Shown: piece after piece, positions 39,470 to 48,642 of the stretch
Position numbering within the stretch: position 1 is the first letter of the stretch
How the letters are laid out: the number at the start of each line of letters is the position of its first letter
Source of the DNA: Sulfitobacter sp. THAF37
GTDB taxonomy: Bacteria; Pseudomonadota; Alphaproteobacteria; Rhodobacterales; Rhodobacteraceae
DNA length: 64,000 nucleotides
Assembly: GCF_009363555.1 (NCBI RefSeq)
Contig: NZ_CP045372.1
Span: 744,001 to 808,000 of the forward strand
Direction of reading: 5' to 3'
Translations under genes and position numbers: made by a program
The notes under the pieces: generated by a model
What the model was told of the DNA's origin: nothing
Database searches by the model: none
Seen by the model: only the letters and a program-made list of their open reading frames with translations

Positions 39470-40162
39470 ATGCGTGCACTTCTGGTCACTCTTGGAATGG
39501 TCTATGTGTTGTCTTTCGGGTCGACAGCCGTTGCGGCGGAGCGGATGAACGTCCTGGTTATGGGCGACAGTTTCATGACGTCGAACGGCTCGGCCCGCCA
39601 ATCCGTCCCACATGTGTTGTCGTCCCTATTGAAAACCCGCGTCAAAAGCAAAGCGGTGACCGGTGCACGCCACCTCTACCGATTGCCGATCACCGGGGCG
39701 CTGGGGATGAACATTTCCAAACAATACCGGCCCGGCAAATGGGATGTTGTCGTGATGAATGGCGGCGGAAACGATTTGTGGATGGGCTGTGGCTGCGGCA
39801 AATGCACCCGCAAGATGGCGCGGCTGATTTCGCCGGACGGGAAACGCGGGGCCATCCCCTCAGTCGTGGCACGTGCCCGCGCCGATGGCGCGCGGGTGAT
39901 CTATGTGGGTTATCTGCGCAGCCCCGGCCGCGGCTCGCCAATAGAAGGGTGCAAACCGCTTGGCGACGCGCTTGAGGCACGCATTGCCAAACTGGCGGCG
40001 CGTGATCCGGGCATGACTTTCGTGACGCTTGCGGACATGGTGCCCTTTGGGGACAGGAGTTTTCATGCGGCCGATATGATCCACCCCTCGCCCAAGGGTA
40101 GTGCAGCTGCGGCACGGCGCGTGGCGGAGGCAATCAAGAAGGCTCAGAAAAGCAGTTTCTGA
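39470..40162 (+). CDS. exported SGNH/GDSL-type hydrolase-like protein
   Basis: A 230-residue protein with a signal peptide (first ~22 residues ending STAVA) and SGNH landmarks: block I VMGDSFMTSNG, block III NGGGNDLW and block V in ADMIHPSPKG (DxxH). The block III region is followed by a cysteine-rich insertion (MGCGCGKCTRK), unusual for this fold. Members are esterases or carbohydrate/peptidoglycan deacetylases in the periplasm. AAGGGG lies five bases before the ATG at 39470. It is divergent from smpB. Confidence 0.82.
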   Translation: MRALLVTLGMVYVLSFGSTAVAAERMNVLVMGDSFMTSNGSARQSVPHVLSSLLKTRVKSKAVTGARHLYRLPITGALGMNISKQYRPGKWDVVVMNGGGNDLWMGCGCGKCTRKMARLISPDGKRGAIPSVVARARADGARVIYVGYLRSPGRGSPIEGCKPLGDALEARIAKLAARDPGMTFVTLADMVPFGDRSFHAADMIHPSPKGSAAAARRVAEAIKKAQKSSF

Positions 40163-40246
40163 AGAACTGTCTCACCTGACGCTGCCCGGCAGGACTTCGT
40201 TCGAGCGGCCAGATCAAGAGGTGCTGGCCTGGCTCAACAGTCCCGC

Positions 40247-41086
40247 TCAATCCCCGAGCTTGGCATGCACCTCGGCCAGATCAATCTCTCCGACGGGCAT
40301 CTTGTTCCCCGGATTGTCAAAGTCGTATTTGAACAGCTCGAAATCACGTTTGTAGATTTCCCGCATCAGATGCATGGACAAATCGTCAAAGTAATCCTCG
40401 ACCGGATGCGCCCGCTTGGGTCCGTGCCCTTCGCTCTCATTGAACCGCGGGATATCGGCCAATTTGACCGTATGCGTGGTCTTAATCGAGTCGAGCACAT
40501 CTTGCATGCCGTCGTTGAAATGCTCGGTCCAGAAAATCTTGTCATAGGTGCCACCGTTGACAATGAACGTACTTACGTGCCCCGACATGGCCGACCAGTG
40601 AATGTCCGGGTCCATCGGCCGACGCCAGCGGATGGTATCGCGCGCGAACAGCAAGAACCGGCGGAAACTGGCGATCTGGTCGAACTCCTGCTTGCCGTCG
40701 TCGCCGCCGACCTCGATCCCGTACTTCTGGATCAGCAACGGCACAAGGTTGCCGCGGTAGCGTTTGCCGTTGCGCTGGATGCCGCAGATCTTGTCAAAGA
40801 ACGACGACAGGATGCGCGTGTAAGGGTTGCGCACGCAGGTGAAGGCGTAGGATTTATGCCCCTTCACGTTCTCTGTGATGGGCAATTGCGACGCATCTAG
40901 CGCCCATTTGTGCAGACCCGACTGCGCGTCATGGATGTCGCCGTCAAAGAATTCGCCATGGTCGGAGTAGAACATGATCTGTCCGATCGTTGAACAGGCG
41001 CACTTGGGCACGACGCGATAGACCACGCTCTCGCTCTCCGTCATCCATGTTCCGGGGAACCCCATATCCGCCTGCCTCTCACTCAT
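40247..41086 (-). CDS. carbohydrate-type sulfotransferase family protein
   Basis: A 279-residue PAPS-dependent sulfotransferase-like protein. The 5'-phosphosulfate loop is VPKCACSTI (about residues 27-34) and the 3'-phosphate motif is VRNPYTRILSSFFDK, as in sulfotransferase family 2 (HNK-1/chondroitin type). There is no signal peptide, consistent with a bacterial cytoplasmic enzyme acting on a nucleotide- or lipid-linked glycan. The start is uncertain: I used the ATG at 41086. An ATG at 41065 or a TTG at 41155 are alternatives. It is divergent from the GT14-like gene with which it probably cooperates. Confidence 0.82.
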   Translation of the reverse strand: MSERQADMGFPGTWMTESESVVYRVVPKCACSTIGQIMFYSDHGEFFDGDIHDAQSGLHKWALDASQLPITENVKGHKSYAFTCVRNPYTRILSSFFDKICGIQRNGKRYRGNLVPLLIQKYGIEVGGDDGKQEFDQIASFRRFLLFARDTIRWRRPMDPDIHWSAMSGHVSTFIVNGGTYDKIFWTEHFNDGMQDVLDSIKTTHTVKLADIPRFNESEGHGPKRAHPVEDYFDDLSMHLMREIYKRDFELFKYDFDNPGNKMPVGEIDLAEVHAKLGD

Positions 41087-41214
41087 TCCGTCATGACTGT
41101 TTTCAGCAACAGTTCTGAGTTGCCGCAAAAAAGCAAATAAATGCGGTTTATTCAATGTTGCTTCATCATTATCTAGGTAAACAAAACAAGGTAAAGGGGC
41201 AGTTCGTTTCCGCC

Positions 41215-42792
41215 GTGGCCAAAATCGCCTACATACTGCTGTGTCACAAGGATCCGCTTGCCATCATCCGGCAGGCCGAGCGACTGACAGCGGTGGGCGA
41301 CTACATGTCCATCCACTTTGACGCACGGGCCAAGCCGGCGCACTACCAGCAGATCCGCGAGGCTTTGGAGGATAACCCCAACGTCACCTTTGCCAAAAAG
41401 CGTGTGAAATGCGGCTGGGGCGAATGGTCCCTTGTGCAAGCCACACTCAGCGCGCTGACCGCCGCGGTCGAGACCTTTCCCCGTGCCACCCATTTCTACA
41501 TGCTGTCGGGCGACTGCATGGCGATCAAGTCAGGGGAATACACCCACCGTTTCCTCGATGATAACGAAGCCGATTTCATCGAAAGCTTCGACTACTTCCA
41601 GAGCGACTGGATCAAGACAGGCTGGCGGGAAGAAAGGCTGATCTATCGCCACTGGTTCAACGAACGCACCCAGAAGAAACGTTTCTACTGGATGTTTGAG
41701 GTACAGAAACGGCTGGGGTTAACCCGGAACATTCCCGCTGATTTGCAAGTCATGATTGGCAGCCAGTGGTGGTGCCTGCGTCGGCGTACCGTGGAATGGC
41801 TGCTGGATTTCGTGAAGAAACGCCGCGATGTCGTCCGTTTCTTTCGCACGACCTGGATCCCGGATGAGACGTTCTTTCAGACCCTGGTCCGGCACCTGGT
41901 GCCCGAAGAAGAGATCCGCTGCCGGACCCTGACATTCCTGATGTTCACGGACTACGGGATGCCGGTAAACTTCTACAACGACCACTACGAACTGCTGCTC
42001 AGCCAGGATTATCTGTTTGCCCGCAAGATCAGCCCAGAGGCGAAGGATTTGAAGCGACGGCTCGGGCTGCTTTATGCGGCGGAAGGGGTCCAGTTCCAGA
42101 TCAGCAACGAGGGCCGGAGCCTTTTCAAATTCCTGTCGGGCCGCGGCCGGATCGGCCGCCGCTTTGCCACGCGATTCTGGGAAACCGAAAGCACATTGGG
42201 CCGCGAGCGCGAGCTGCTGATCGTCGTCTGCAAGAAATGGCATGTCGCCAAGCGCGTGCTGGACCGCATCAGGCAAGTCACCAATGTACCGGCCATCGAA
42301 TACCTCTTTAACGAGGAGGACACCCCGCTGCCCAACCTGGGCGGCATCCAGAACACGTTGGAGAAACGGCATCGCCATCGGCGCGCGTTGATGCGGATGC
42401 TGTTCGACTATTTCGAGACGGACCGCCTGATCGTCTGCATGGATCCGGGCAACATCGAGCTGCTGAACGACTTTGCCTCGGACAGGTCCATCACGCGCAT
42501 TCTGGAGATCGAATGCCAGTTCTCGGACGATTATCTGATCGGTCACGCCATGCGGGTCGGCCTTGCAGGGGAACAGACCTCGCAGGATACGCTTGAACGG
42601 CTTCTACCGACTATCCGCAACAATATGGTCCACGAAAGCGATCACATCCGCGATGCGCAGTTCGAAAACCACCTCCGGATGCGCGAAACCGCCGAGCCCG
42701 AGATCAACGCCGAGACCCTTCAGAAATTCCTGAACATCTCGGACTCCAAGGCGCGCGAGATAGCCGGGACCGAACATCTGTTCGCCGATTGA
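41215..42792 (+). CDS. GT14-like (core-2/I-branching) glycosyltransferase with C-terminal unknown domain
   Basis: A 525-residue protein. The N-terminal ~260 residues resemble family 14 beta-1,6-GlcNAc/xylosyltransferases: IAYILLCHKDP, HFDARA, WSLVQATLSAL, THFYMLSGDCMAIK and GSQWWCLRR, with the catalytic-type acidic residue in WIPDETFFQT. The C-terminal ~220 residues (after about 300) form a second domain, probably DUF5928, with no catalytic motif I recognise. I set the start at the GTG (41215) that gives VAKIAYILL. An in-frame ATG at 41155 adds 20 unlikely residues. It presumably builds or branches a surface glycan. Confidence 0.85.
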   Translation: MAKIAYILLCHKDPLAIIRQAERLTAVGDYMSIHFDARAKPAHYQQIREALEDNPNVTFAKKRVKCGWGEWSLVQATLSALTAAVETFPRATHFYMLSGDCMAIKSGEYTHRFLDDNEADFIESFDYFQSDWIKTGWREERLIYRHWFNERTQKKRFYWMFEVQKRLGLTRNIPADLQVMIGSQWWCLRRRTVEWLLDFVKKRRDVVRFFRTTWIPDETFFQTLVRHLVPEEEIRCRTLTFLMFTDYGMPVNFYNDHYELLLSQDYLFARKISPEAKDLKRRLGLLYAAEGVQFQISNEGRSLFKFLSGRGRIGRRFATRFWETESTLGRERELLIVVCKKWHVAKRVLDRIRQVTNVPAIEYLFNEEDTPLPNLGGIQNTLEKRHRHRRALMRMLFDYFETDRLIVCMDPGNIELLNDFASDRSITRILEIECQFSDDYLIGHAMRVGLAGEQTSQDTLERLLPTIRNNMVHESDHIRDAQFENHLRMRETAEPEINAETLQKFLNISDSKAREIAGTEHLFAD

Positions 42793-42816
42793 GCGCGCAA
42801 CGCTCTTCCGCCGGGT

Positions 42817-43446
42817 CTATTTGCTGCCGCGCCTGTTGGCGAACCACCTCGACACACCCTGCCGCCTTTCAGCCAGATCATCCTCGATCGCCTCAAGGGT
42901 GGGGTCGAGCCGCGCGCGGCGGAACCGTCGCCAGCGCACCCATATGGCATAGACGATGGCAAAGAAGAGCGTCAGAATGATGATGTTGGTCCATGGGATG
43001 CCCTTGGAGGCGTCCGGCCCTTCCACAGGTCGCAGCGAGATCGCGTTCGGGAACACCGTCAGGAATTCATTGCGCCATCCGTAATGCTTCAGCGCGAACC
43101 AGCGCGATGACGCGTCCGTGGATCTGCCGTCCGCCGCCTCTGCCTGCAGGTTTGACGTGTCGAACTTGAAATAAGGCGGCCAACCCCATCCGGTATCTTC
43201 GTTGCGATACACCATCACGTCACCCTTGGCCCGCCGTGTCTGGATGAAAAACACATCCCGGTTCGTCAGCGTCCCGTCCGTGCCAACATCGGCCTGCGCC
43301 CAGAACAGCGAATTTTCACCCGGATCGACACGCTTTTCATAGGTATCCGTGATCCTGACGATGTCGACCTGCGGCAGCGTGTAGTGAAAGAAGGCCGCAA
43401 CCAGCACCCAGACGGTGATCCAGAATACCCACTTGATAATCGCCAT
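42817..43446 (-). CDS. DUF1523 membrane protein
   Basis: A 209-residue protein of the DUF1523 type, common in Rhodobacteraceae and of unknown function. An N-terminal membrane helix (IIKWVFWITVWVLVAAFFHY) is followed by a roughly 120-residue periplasmic part with YRNEDTGWGWPPYFKFD. A second helix (IPWTNIIILTLFFAIVYAIWV) precedes a basic then acidic cytoplasmic tail. It is the last gene of the eight-gene minus-strand cluster, 11 bp after the 88-residue membrane protein gene, and converges on the glycosyltransferase. Confidence 0.85.
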   Translation of the reverse strand: MAIIKWVFWITVWVLVAAFFHYTLPQVDIVRITDTYEKRVDPGENSLFWAQADVGTDGTLTNRDVFFIQTRRAKGDVMVYRNEDTGWGWPPYFKFDTSNLQAEAADGRSTDASSRWFALKHYGWRNEFLTVFPNAISLRPVEGPDASKGIPWTNIIILTLFFAIVYAIWVRWRRFRRARLDPTLEAIEDDLAERRQGVSRWFANRRGSK

Positions 43447-43457
43447 GTTGGCCCCTC

Positions 43458-43724
43458 TCAGGAAAAATTCGTCAGATAGATGACTACGCCGACCACGACG
43501 ACAGGTACGATGTAGACGCCCAAAATCAGCTTGCGCCGGATGGACCCGTCATAGCGTTCAAGTCCGCGCTGCACAAACGTGTCGCGGTCGACCAGTTGCT
43601 TGCCCTCGTACCACTTCTTGCGCAGCTTCGACCGCCGCACGCTGCGCGAATAGAACGACAGGCAGACGTAGACGACCGTCAGAACGACAAAACCGACCAC
43701 CACTAGACGCATCAGTGCAAACAT
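43458..43724 (-). CDS. small membrane protein (88 aa)
   Basis: An 88-residue protein with helices at about residues 5-25 (LMRLVVVGFVVLTVVYVCL) and 65-85 (LILGVYIVPVVVVGVVIYL) flanking a strongly basic loop (SVRRSKLRKKWYEGK). Both termini would face the same side. I do not recognise a family. Its ATG directly follows the TAG stop of the DUF6638-type gene with no gap, so the two are certainly co-transcribed. Likely a membrane partner of the cluster. Confidence 0.8.
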   Translation of the reverse strand: MFALMRLVVVGFVVLTVVYVCLSFYSRSVRRSKLRKKWYEGKQLVDRDTFVQRGLERYDGSIRRKLILGVYIVPVVVVGVVIYLTNFS

Positions 43725-45080
43725 CTACCTCTCCCTCACCGCGCCCCAGGGGCCGACACGGGCCATCATGTCGGACACCGGGTCTGGCTTGCGGGGGGCG
43801 GGCTCCTCCATCGGGGCGTCGTGCCCGAACAGCGCCGCCCGCGCGCCCGCCTTGTCCACCTGATACTCGGCCACAAGGAAATCGGCAACATAGGCCTTCT
43901 TCGCCTCCGGCCAGCGCGCATAGGTCTGGTAGAACAGTTCCTTGTGGCAGATGAACATCTGCCGCGCGTCCTTGGGGGCCAGTTCGGCCAGCAGCATGTT
44001 CACCAGTTCCGCATCCTTGGTATCGCTGGCGCGGAGGGTATAGAAATAAGCCGGATGATCCGAGGTGATGCGCGGCCAGTTGCCGCCATTCTCGGCCCAG
44101 TTCACCAGCGCGCCCAGCGCGTGAAACTCTTCGGGCAGCTTGCCCGCATGCTCCCGCGCCAGACGCCGCATATCGGCACGCGTGGCCCCGGTCAGGTCGC
44201 CGCCTTCATCCGCCACAGCGTCGATCAGGATGAAATCCATCTTCTGCCGCAGGATCGCGGCCGAATTGATGCCCCGCGCCTCGACAATCGTTTCGGTCAG
44301 GTCGTTGTATTCAAAGAACTTGGCAAGCTGGTTCCGGTCGTCGGCGTCAAAGACATATTTGATCGGCAACTCGCCCAGATGATCCTTGCCAGAGGGGGCC
44401 ACAACCGCCGGATGATCCAGATCCTGAAACAGGTAGAGCCCGCCGAAATGCGCCGTCCAGAAATTCCGCTGGTCAAAGGACATCTGCCGCAGCCTGACCG
44501 GGTTGCGCACCACATCCCCGGTCTTGCCCGCCAGCTCGATCATCTGCGCGATCAGCACATCGTCGTACCAGCCGTCTTTCTCGGTCTTGAACCGCTCGAC
44601 CATCTGCCCCAGCTTTTCCGCGTCACGCACCGTGCCTGCCGTTGTATCCGCCTCCACCTTCACCCGCCTGAGGTCGAACAGCCGCTTCGGCTCTGACACG
44701 TCGAAGACGGAGTTCACCAACTCCCCCGCCACCGCGTCGCGGGCGGTCAGCGCGAACAACTGCGCCTCATTCTCGGCGATGAACTGCTGCAGGATACCCC
44801 GCGAGGTCGAGAATTTCATGTTGAGCAATGGCGCCGTGCGCTGCTCCATGCTCAGCAGGATAAACTGCCGGTTCACGCCAGCGTGGTTGAGGTAAAGGTG
44901 GTCGCCCAGCTCGTCGCCGACCTCGGGCGAATAGCCGGAGATGTCGACGTGGAAGTCGGTAAGTTGGGTGCGCTTGCCCGTCAGATGCTCCAGCGCACGG
45001 TTGTAACGGTCCACCAGCGCGGGGGAGTCCACGTGGAAGAGGTTGCCGAACATGAGGCCGCGTTTGATCAGGCGGTTCAT
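43725..45080 (-). CDS. DUF6638-type uncharacterised protein
   Basis: A 451-residue soluble protein which I associate with DUF6638, a family defined only by sequence. It starts MNRLIKRGLMFGNLFHVDSP with a conserved LTDFHVDISGYSPEVGDEL, and an aromatic-rich middle (QRNFWTAHFGGLYLFQDLDHP). The C-terminal third is helical with FICHKELFYQTYARWPEAKKAY. No nucleotide, metal or catalytic motif stands out. The start at 45080 is preferred over 45137. It lies between the lipoprotein and small membrane protein genes of the eight-gene cluster. Confidence 0.8.
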   Translation of the reverse strand: MNRLIKRGLMFGNLFHVDSPALVDRYNRALEHLTGKRTQLTDFHVDISGYSPEVGDELGDHLYLNHAGVNRQFILLSMEQRTAPLLNMKFSTSRGILQQFIAENEAQLFALTARDAVAGELVNSVFDVSEPKRLFDLRRVKVEADTTAGTVRDAEKLGQMVERFKTEKDGWYDDVLIAQMIELAGKTGDVVRNPVRLRQMSFDQRNFWTAHFGGLYLFQDLDHPAVVAPSGKDHLGELPIKYVFDADDRNQLAKFFEYNDLTETIVEARGINSAAILRQKMDFILIDAVADEGGDLTGATRADMRRLAREHAGKLPEEFHALGALVNWAENGGNWPRITSDHPAYFYTLRASDTKDAELVNMLLAELAPKDARQMFICHKELFYQTYARWPEAKKAYVADFLVAEYQVDKAGARAALFGHDAPMEEPAPRKPDPVSDMMARVGPWGAVRER

Positions 45081-45212
45081 GCTATTCCCGCCTCGTCGGT
45101 TGGCATCCATGCGCGCTGATTTCCCGTCCGGCGACACGCTGGGCCGCGCACCAATTCGTGCGCGTTCCGGCTCGTGTCTTGAAAAATGCGACTGAATGGT
45201 CAGCGAATTGCC

Positions 45213-45527
45213 CTAACACACGACCTTCCCCACCGTATATGGCCCATCCCCGTCATGCCGGATCAGCTCCGGTTTCAGCGGGCACCCGGCCACGTTCCGG
45301 ATCCCGATCACGTTCCGCGCGAAATAGGCGTTGTCCAGCCGTGCCCGGTCACGCTTGGACGCGCCCTGTGCGCGGTAAGTCCCTGCATCGGCGCGGGACT
45401 GTTCGACCGCCACGCCAAAGCCCTTCACGTCGGTCGTGGCGATCCGGCGATAATCGCCGGTCTCGGCGCATGCGGCAATCGTGATCAGCGCCGTGAGGGC
45501 TGCGATTTGCTTCAGCCAACGCGTCAT
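45213..45527 (-). CDS. small putative lipoprotein
   Basis: A 104-residue protein with a lipoprotein-like signal: ALTALITIAACAETG places the lipobox cysteine at about residue 20. The mature part has a conserved-looking RDRARLDNAYFARNVIGIRN and a cysteine pair (GCPLKPELI, terminal Cys) that could form a disulphide. Its start overlaps the AAA+ ATPase stop by four bases. It would be anchored in the inner or outer membrane facing the periplasm, the only periplasmic lipid-anchored part of the cluster. Confidence 0.78.
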   Translation of the reverse strand: MTRWLKQIAALTALITIAACAETGDYRRIATTDVKGFGVAVEQSRADAGTYRAQGASKRDRARLDNAYFARNVIGIRNVAGCPLKPELIRHDGDGPYTVGKVVC

Positions 45528-47461
45528 GTCCGCCCCCCCAAATACCGCTTCTTCGCCTCTTCCATCCGCCCCATCTCGCGCACGGCATTCTCGATCGCCA
45601 CCTCGTCCGACTTGTCGGCATAGCGGAACTCTGAATCCGCGTAGCGGTTGATCTCCTGCACCACCATCTCCACCGTGATCGGCTGGCGCATGTCCTCGAT
45701 CATCGCCTTCTTCTCGTCATAGCCCTTGAACAGGAACAGGTCGGGGTTCTCCATCCACTCATCGGGCAGTTCAAAGTCCATCGCCCGCACCTTCACCGCG
45801 TCGGTGATGTTCTTGATCGCGCGCCCCGTAAACCGCGCGTCCGCTTCCTGGATGCCCTTCAGGTAGGTGCCCAGCTTGTTGATCGTATCCAGCTCCCCGA
45901 TCTCTCCGCGCACGGCGTCGTAGACGCGCAGCAACCCCGCCTCATGGGGCCTGGAATGGGCGTCAAACGAGGCCGCGACCGCCTTCTTGATCGCCTGCGC
46001 CTCGAACACGTTGTGATCGCCCAGCGGGATGTCGTGGTTCTTGCCCATCAGCAGATACAGGATATCGACGTAATCTTCTCGCGTCTGCGGCCCGTCCACC
46101 AGAAACCGCGCCCCGGCGCGCTGGCGCAGCGCATCGTCCACGTTCTCGGGGTAATTCGAGAACATGCCGAAGGTGCAATTGCCGCGCACCACCGTATTGG
46201 CCCCCGCAAAGCTCTCCATCAGGACCGCCGTGATCTCCAGCTGGCCCGCGCTCGACTGCCGGTCGCCGCGCTTGCCCGCCAGTTGGTCGATATCGTCAAT
46301 GGTGCCAAAGCCGATCACGCCGGGGTCGATGATAGTGTTGATAAACGCCTTGGCATTCTGCCCCGATTTGCCCTGATAACTGTCGATGTTGTCGGTGCTC
46401 AGGTTCTGATAGCGGAACGGATAGTCGGCGTTGCCGCAATATTCGCTGATCAGCCCCGCCATCATCTGGATCAGCGTGGTCTTGCCCGTGCCCGGCGCGC
46501 CGTCACCCATGAAGGTAAAGATGAAGCCGCCCAGTTCAGCGAAAGGGTTCAGCCGACGGTCGAAATCATAGGCCATCAGCATCTTGGCCAGTTTCATCGC
46601 CTGATATTTGGCGATGTGGTTGCCCACGACCTCGTTCGGCTTCTTGAAGGTCATGGTCAGCTTGGTGGACTTTGCCCTGGACGCAGGGCTGAACCCGGCC
46701 ACGGTGAAATCATCCGCTTCGACCCGCCAGGACGCGCCCCTGAATGCCTCTAGGCGCGGGGCGGTCTGGGCGCGCAGCGCGACTTTTTCCATCAACGCCT
46801 CGGCAAAGGCGCTGACCGTGGCCACCAGCCGCGCATCGTCCTGCGCATGTGCCGCAATGTCCTGATCCAGCTCCCACAGCGCGCCATGCAGCGCGGTCTG
46901 GCCGTTGTCGGTCAGCACCTCGTCCACATCGCCGACTTCCACAGTCGTCTCTGACAAATGCGACGACAGCAGATAGGCGGTGGCATTGCCAAAGACATAC
47001 AGCGTCACCAGCGCCTCCGCCGCCAGCAGTTCGGAAAATTCGGACTTGCGCGCGGCAGGCAGCGATCCTTCAAGGTTGGCGCGTTTCAGATCGCCCAGCC
47101 CGGATTGCTCTGCCACGTTCTCTGCCACCGCCAGCGCAATGGCTGTGGCGCGGCGCAGGGCATGCATGACGGTCGCCTGCAAAGGTGTGATCAGCGTATC
47201 GCCCTCATCCGCCCCCTCGATCCGCGCCAGCAGCTGCACCGCACCGCTGGGGGTGGTCCGCCGCGTGGCCAGACCCGGCGTGGTGCTGCGGAACCGACGC
47301 CGCGTACCGATGCCGGGAGAGCGTTCCGGCTGGGCAGATTCATCCGTGGGCTTTCCAATGCGCGGCGCGTGATCGAACCCTTCCAGCAGGGCTTGTGCCA
47401 CGCTTACGTGCTTTGCAATATCCTCTTCCCGAAGCTCCATCGCATCAGATGCCTGGCTCAT
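45524..47461 (-). CDS. AAA+ ATPase with large novel N-terminal region
   Basis: A 645-residue protein. Residues 1-70 are polar and probably disordered. Residues 75-270 are helical with no recognised domain. The AAA+ module starts near 280 with Walker A GDGAPGTGKTT (319-329). Walker B is IGFGTIDDID (about 383-392) with Asp where AAA+ proteins usually have the catalytic Glu. A sensor-1-like Asn in GMFSNYPENV and an arginine-rich LRQRAGARF follow, then a helical lid to the end. It is soluble. It is coupled to the downstream lipoprotein gene (ATGA) and is the only clear energy-using member of the eight-gene cluster. Confidence 0.88.
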   Translation of the reverse strand: MSQASDAMELREEDIAKHVSVAQALLEGFDHAPRIGKPTDESAQPERSPGIGTRRRFRSTTPGLATRRTTPSGAVQLLARIEGADEGDTLITPLQATVMHALRRATAIALAVAENVAEQSGLGDLKRANLEGSLPAARKSEFSELLAAEALVTLYVFGNATAYLLSSHLSETTVEVGDVDEVLTDNGQTALHGALWELDQDIAAHAQDDARLVATVSAFAEALMEKVALRAQTAPRLEAFRGASWRVEADDFTVAGFSPASRAKSTKLTMTFKKPNEVVGNHIAKYQAMKLAKMLMAYDFDRRLNPFAELGGFIFTFMGDGAPGTGKTTLIQMMAGLISEYCGNADYPFRYQNLSTDNIDSYQGKSGQNAKAFINTIIDPGVIGFGTIDDIDQLAGKRGDRQSSAGQLEITAVLMESFAGANTVVRGNCTFGMFSNYPENVDDALRQRAGARFLVDGPQTREDYVDILYLLMGKNHDIPLGDHNVFEAQAIKKAVAASFDAHSRPHEAGLLRVYDAVRGEIGELDTINKLGTYLKGIQEADARFTGRAIKNITDAVKVRAMDFELPDEWMENPDLFLFKGYDEKKAMIEDMRQPITVEMVVQEINRYADSEFRYADKSDEVAIENAVREMGRMEEAKKRYLGGRT

Positions 47462-47514
47462 ATCACAACCCTATTTTCATTGTTCAATAAATACACTCTT
47501 TTGGCGCAGCTTCG

Positions 47515-48642
47515 CTAATATCGAAGAACCCGTCCTTTCGCGCTGACCACATATTTCCGCACCGACGCGAATCCGGGCGGCCGTTTCTCCTCAAGCACCT
47601 GATAGGGCCGCTGAGGCAGGATAATGCTCCGCTCCGTCCGTGTCGCGCCCAGGTCCGGCCCCTGCACGCCAAACGGGTCGAGCGCAAAGACCTCCCGCTC
47701 GACGGTTGAGAACCAGCCGGATTTCTCTTCGATCACCCGGTCGCTCACCAGTTCTTCCTCAGTCCAGACCAGTGCCCAATCCTGGCCCGCAGGCGCGTTC
47801 GCCTCCGCCAGGACCTCACGCAGGGGGCCTGCCTGCCGGGTATAGGCATGGCTGTACATCGGCCCCAGGTGGAACCGGCGCAGCCGCTTGGGGTGCAGGT
47901 CGTCGAAATCCTGGTCAAAGCCGCGCGCGATGGTCAGCAGCTTCAACCCGCCCAGCGCCTGTGCGCTCAGGTGCGCCTGCACCTCGGGCCAGCGCCGTTC
48001 GTCCTTGGGCAGACCGATTCGCCCGGAATCCTCCAGCTCCATCAGGTAGATGATCGGCAGGTTTACCTCTGAATCGTAGGTTGACCAGTGCACGCGGAAC
48101 CGCCTGCGCCCCTCGCCTACATTGCCCATCCAGGCCGCCTGCGGGTCATTGTTCACCCAGAAAAGGTCGCCACGCGCGAGTTCGGCGTAATAGAGCCGTT
48201 GCGACAGGGCGAATTGCAGCTTGGTGGGAATTTTCCGGTCGCCAAGGATGGTCTGCACCATTTCGTCCTTCAGCCGCGCCTCGGACGGCATGTTCTGCAA
48301 GCGTGTCGCGGCCTGCTGCGCGTCGTTGGCCATGGTCATGATCTCTGCCGCCACCGGAAAGCCGCTGTCGCGGTTGTCCATGGTGAGCGAGCCAAAGAAA
48401 CGGCCTGTTTCACGCCCGACCAGCAGGTATTTGTAGCTGAGCGCCCGGAATGTATGGGTCAGCTTGGCCGCATAGCGTGTGAGTATCTCGATTTCATCTC
48501 GGTCCAGCGCCCCTTCGGCTTGCATCACGCCCGCCACATGCAACATGTGCTGCATGATGCCTTCGAACTTGGCAAAGTAGCGGCGCGACGCGAAGGTGTC
48601 GGTGATACCGACATGATCTTGCGAAAGCGACAGATCAGCCAT
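47515..48642 (-). CDS. uncharacterised 375-aa protein of the AAA+ cluster
   Basis: A 375-residue soluble protein that I do not recognise. The first ~110 residues are helical (FASRRYFAKFEGIMQHMLHV onward). The middle has GDLFWVNNDPQAAWMGNVGEGRRRFRVHWSTYDSEVNLPIIYLMEL, probably a beta-rich core (quoted only to show the aromatic character of its parts). The end is basic. The ATG at 48642 is used; the codon before it is TTG. It overlaps the 81-residue membrane protein gene by 8 bp and precedes the AAA+ gene by 53 bp. Confidence 0.8.
   Translation of the reverse strand: MADLSLSQDHVGITDTFASRRYFAKFEGIMQHMLHVAGVMQAEGALDRDEIEILTRYAAKLTHTFRALSYKYLLVGRETGRFFGSLTMDNRDSGFPVAAEIMTMANDAQQAATRLQNMPSEARLKDEMVQTILGDRKIPTKLQFALSQRLYYAELARGDLFWVNNDPQAAWMGNVGEGRRRFRVHWSTYDSEVNLPIIYLMELEDSGRIGLPKDERRWPEVQAHLSAQALGGLKLLTIARGFDQDFDDLHPKRLRRFHLGPMYSHAYTRQAGPLREVLAEANAPAGQDWALVWTEEELVSDRVIEEKSGWFSTVEREVFALDPFGVQGPDLGATRTERSIILPQRPYQVLEEKRPPGFASVRKYVVSAKGRVLRY

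Noticed and set aside
41155..41214. ATG-initiated 20-codon extension of the GT14-like gene
   Set aside because: The added residues do not resemble a GT14 start. The GTG at 41215 gives the family-typical AKIAYILL beginning, and the ATG would sit on the divergent gene's leader.
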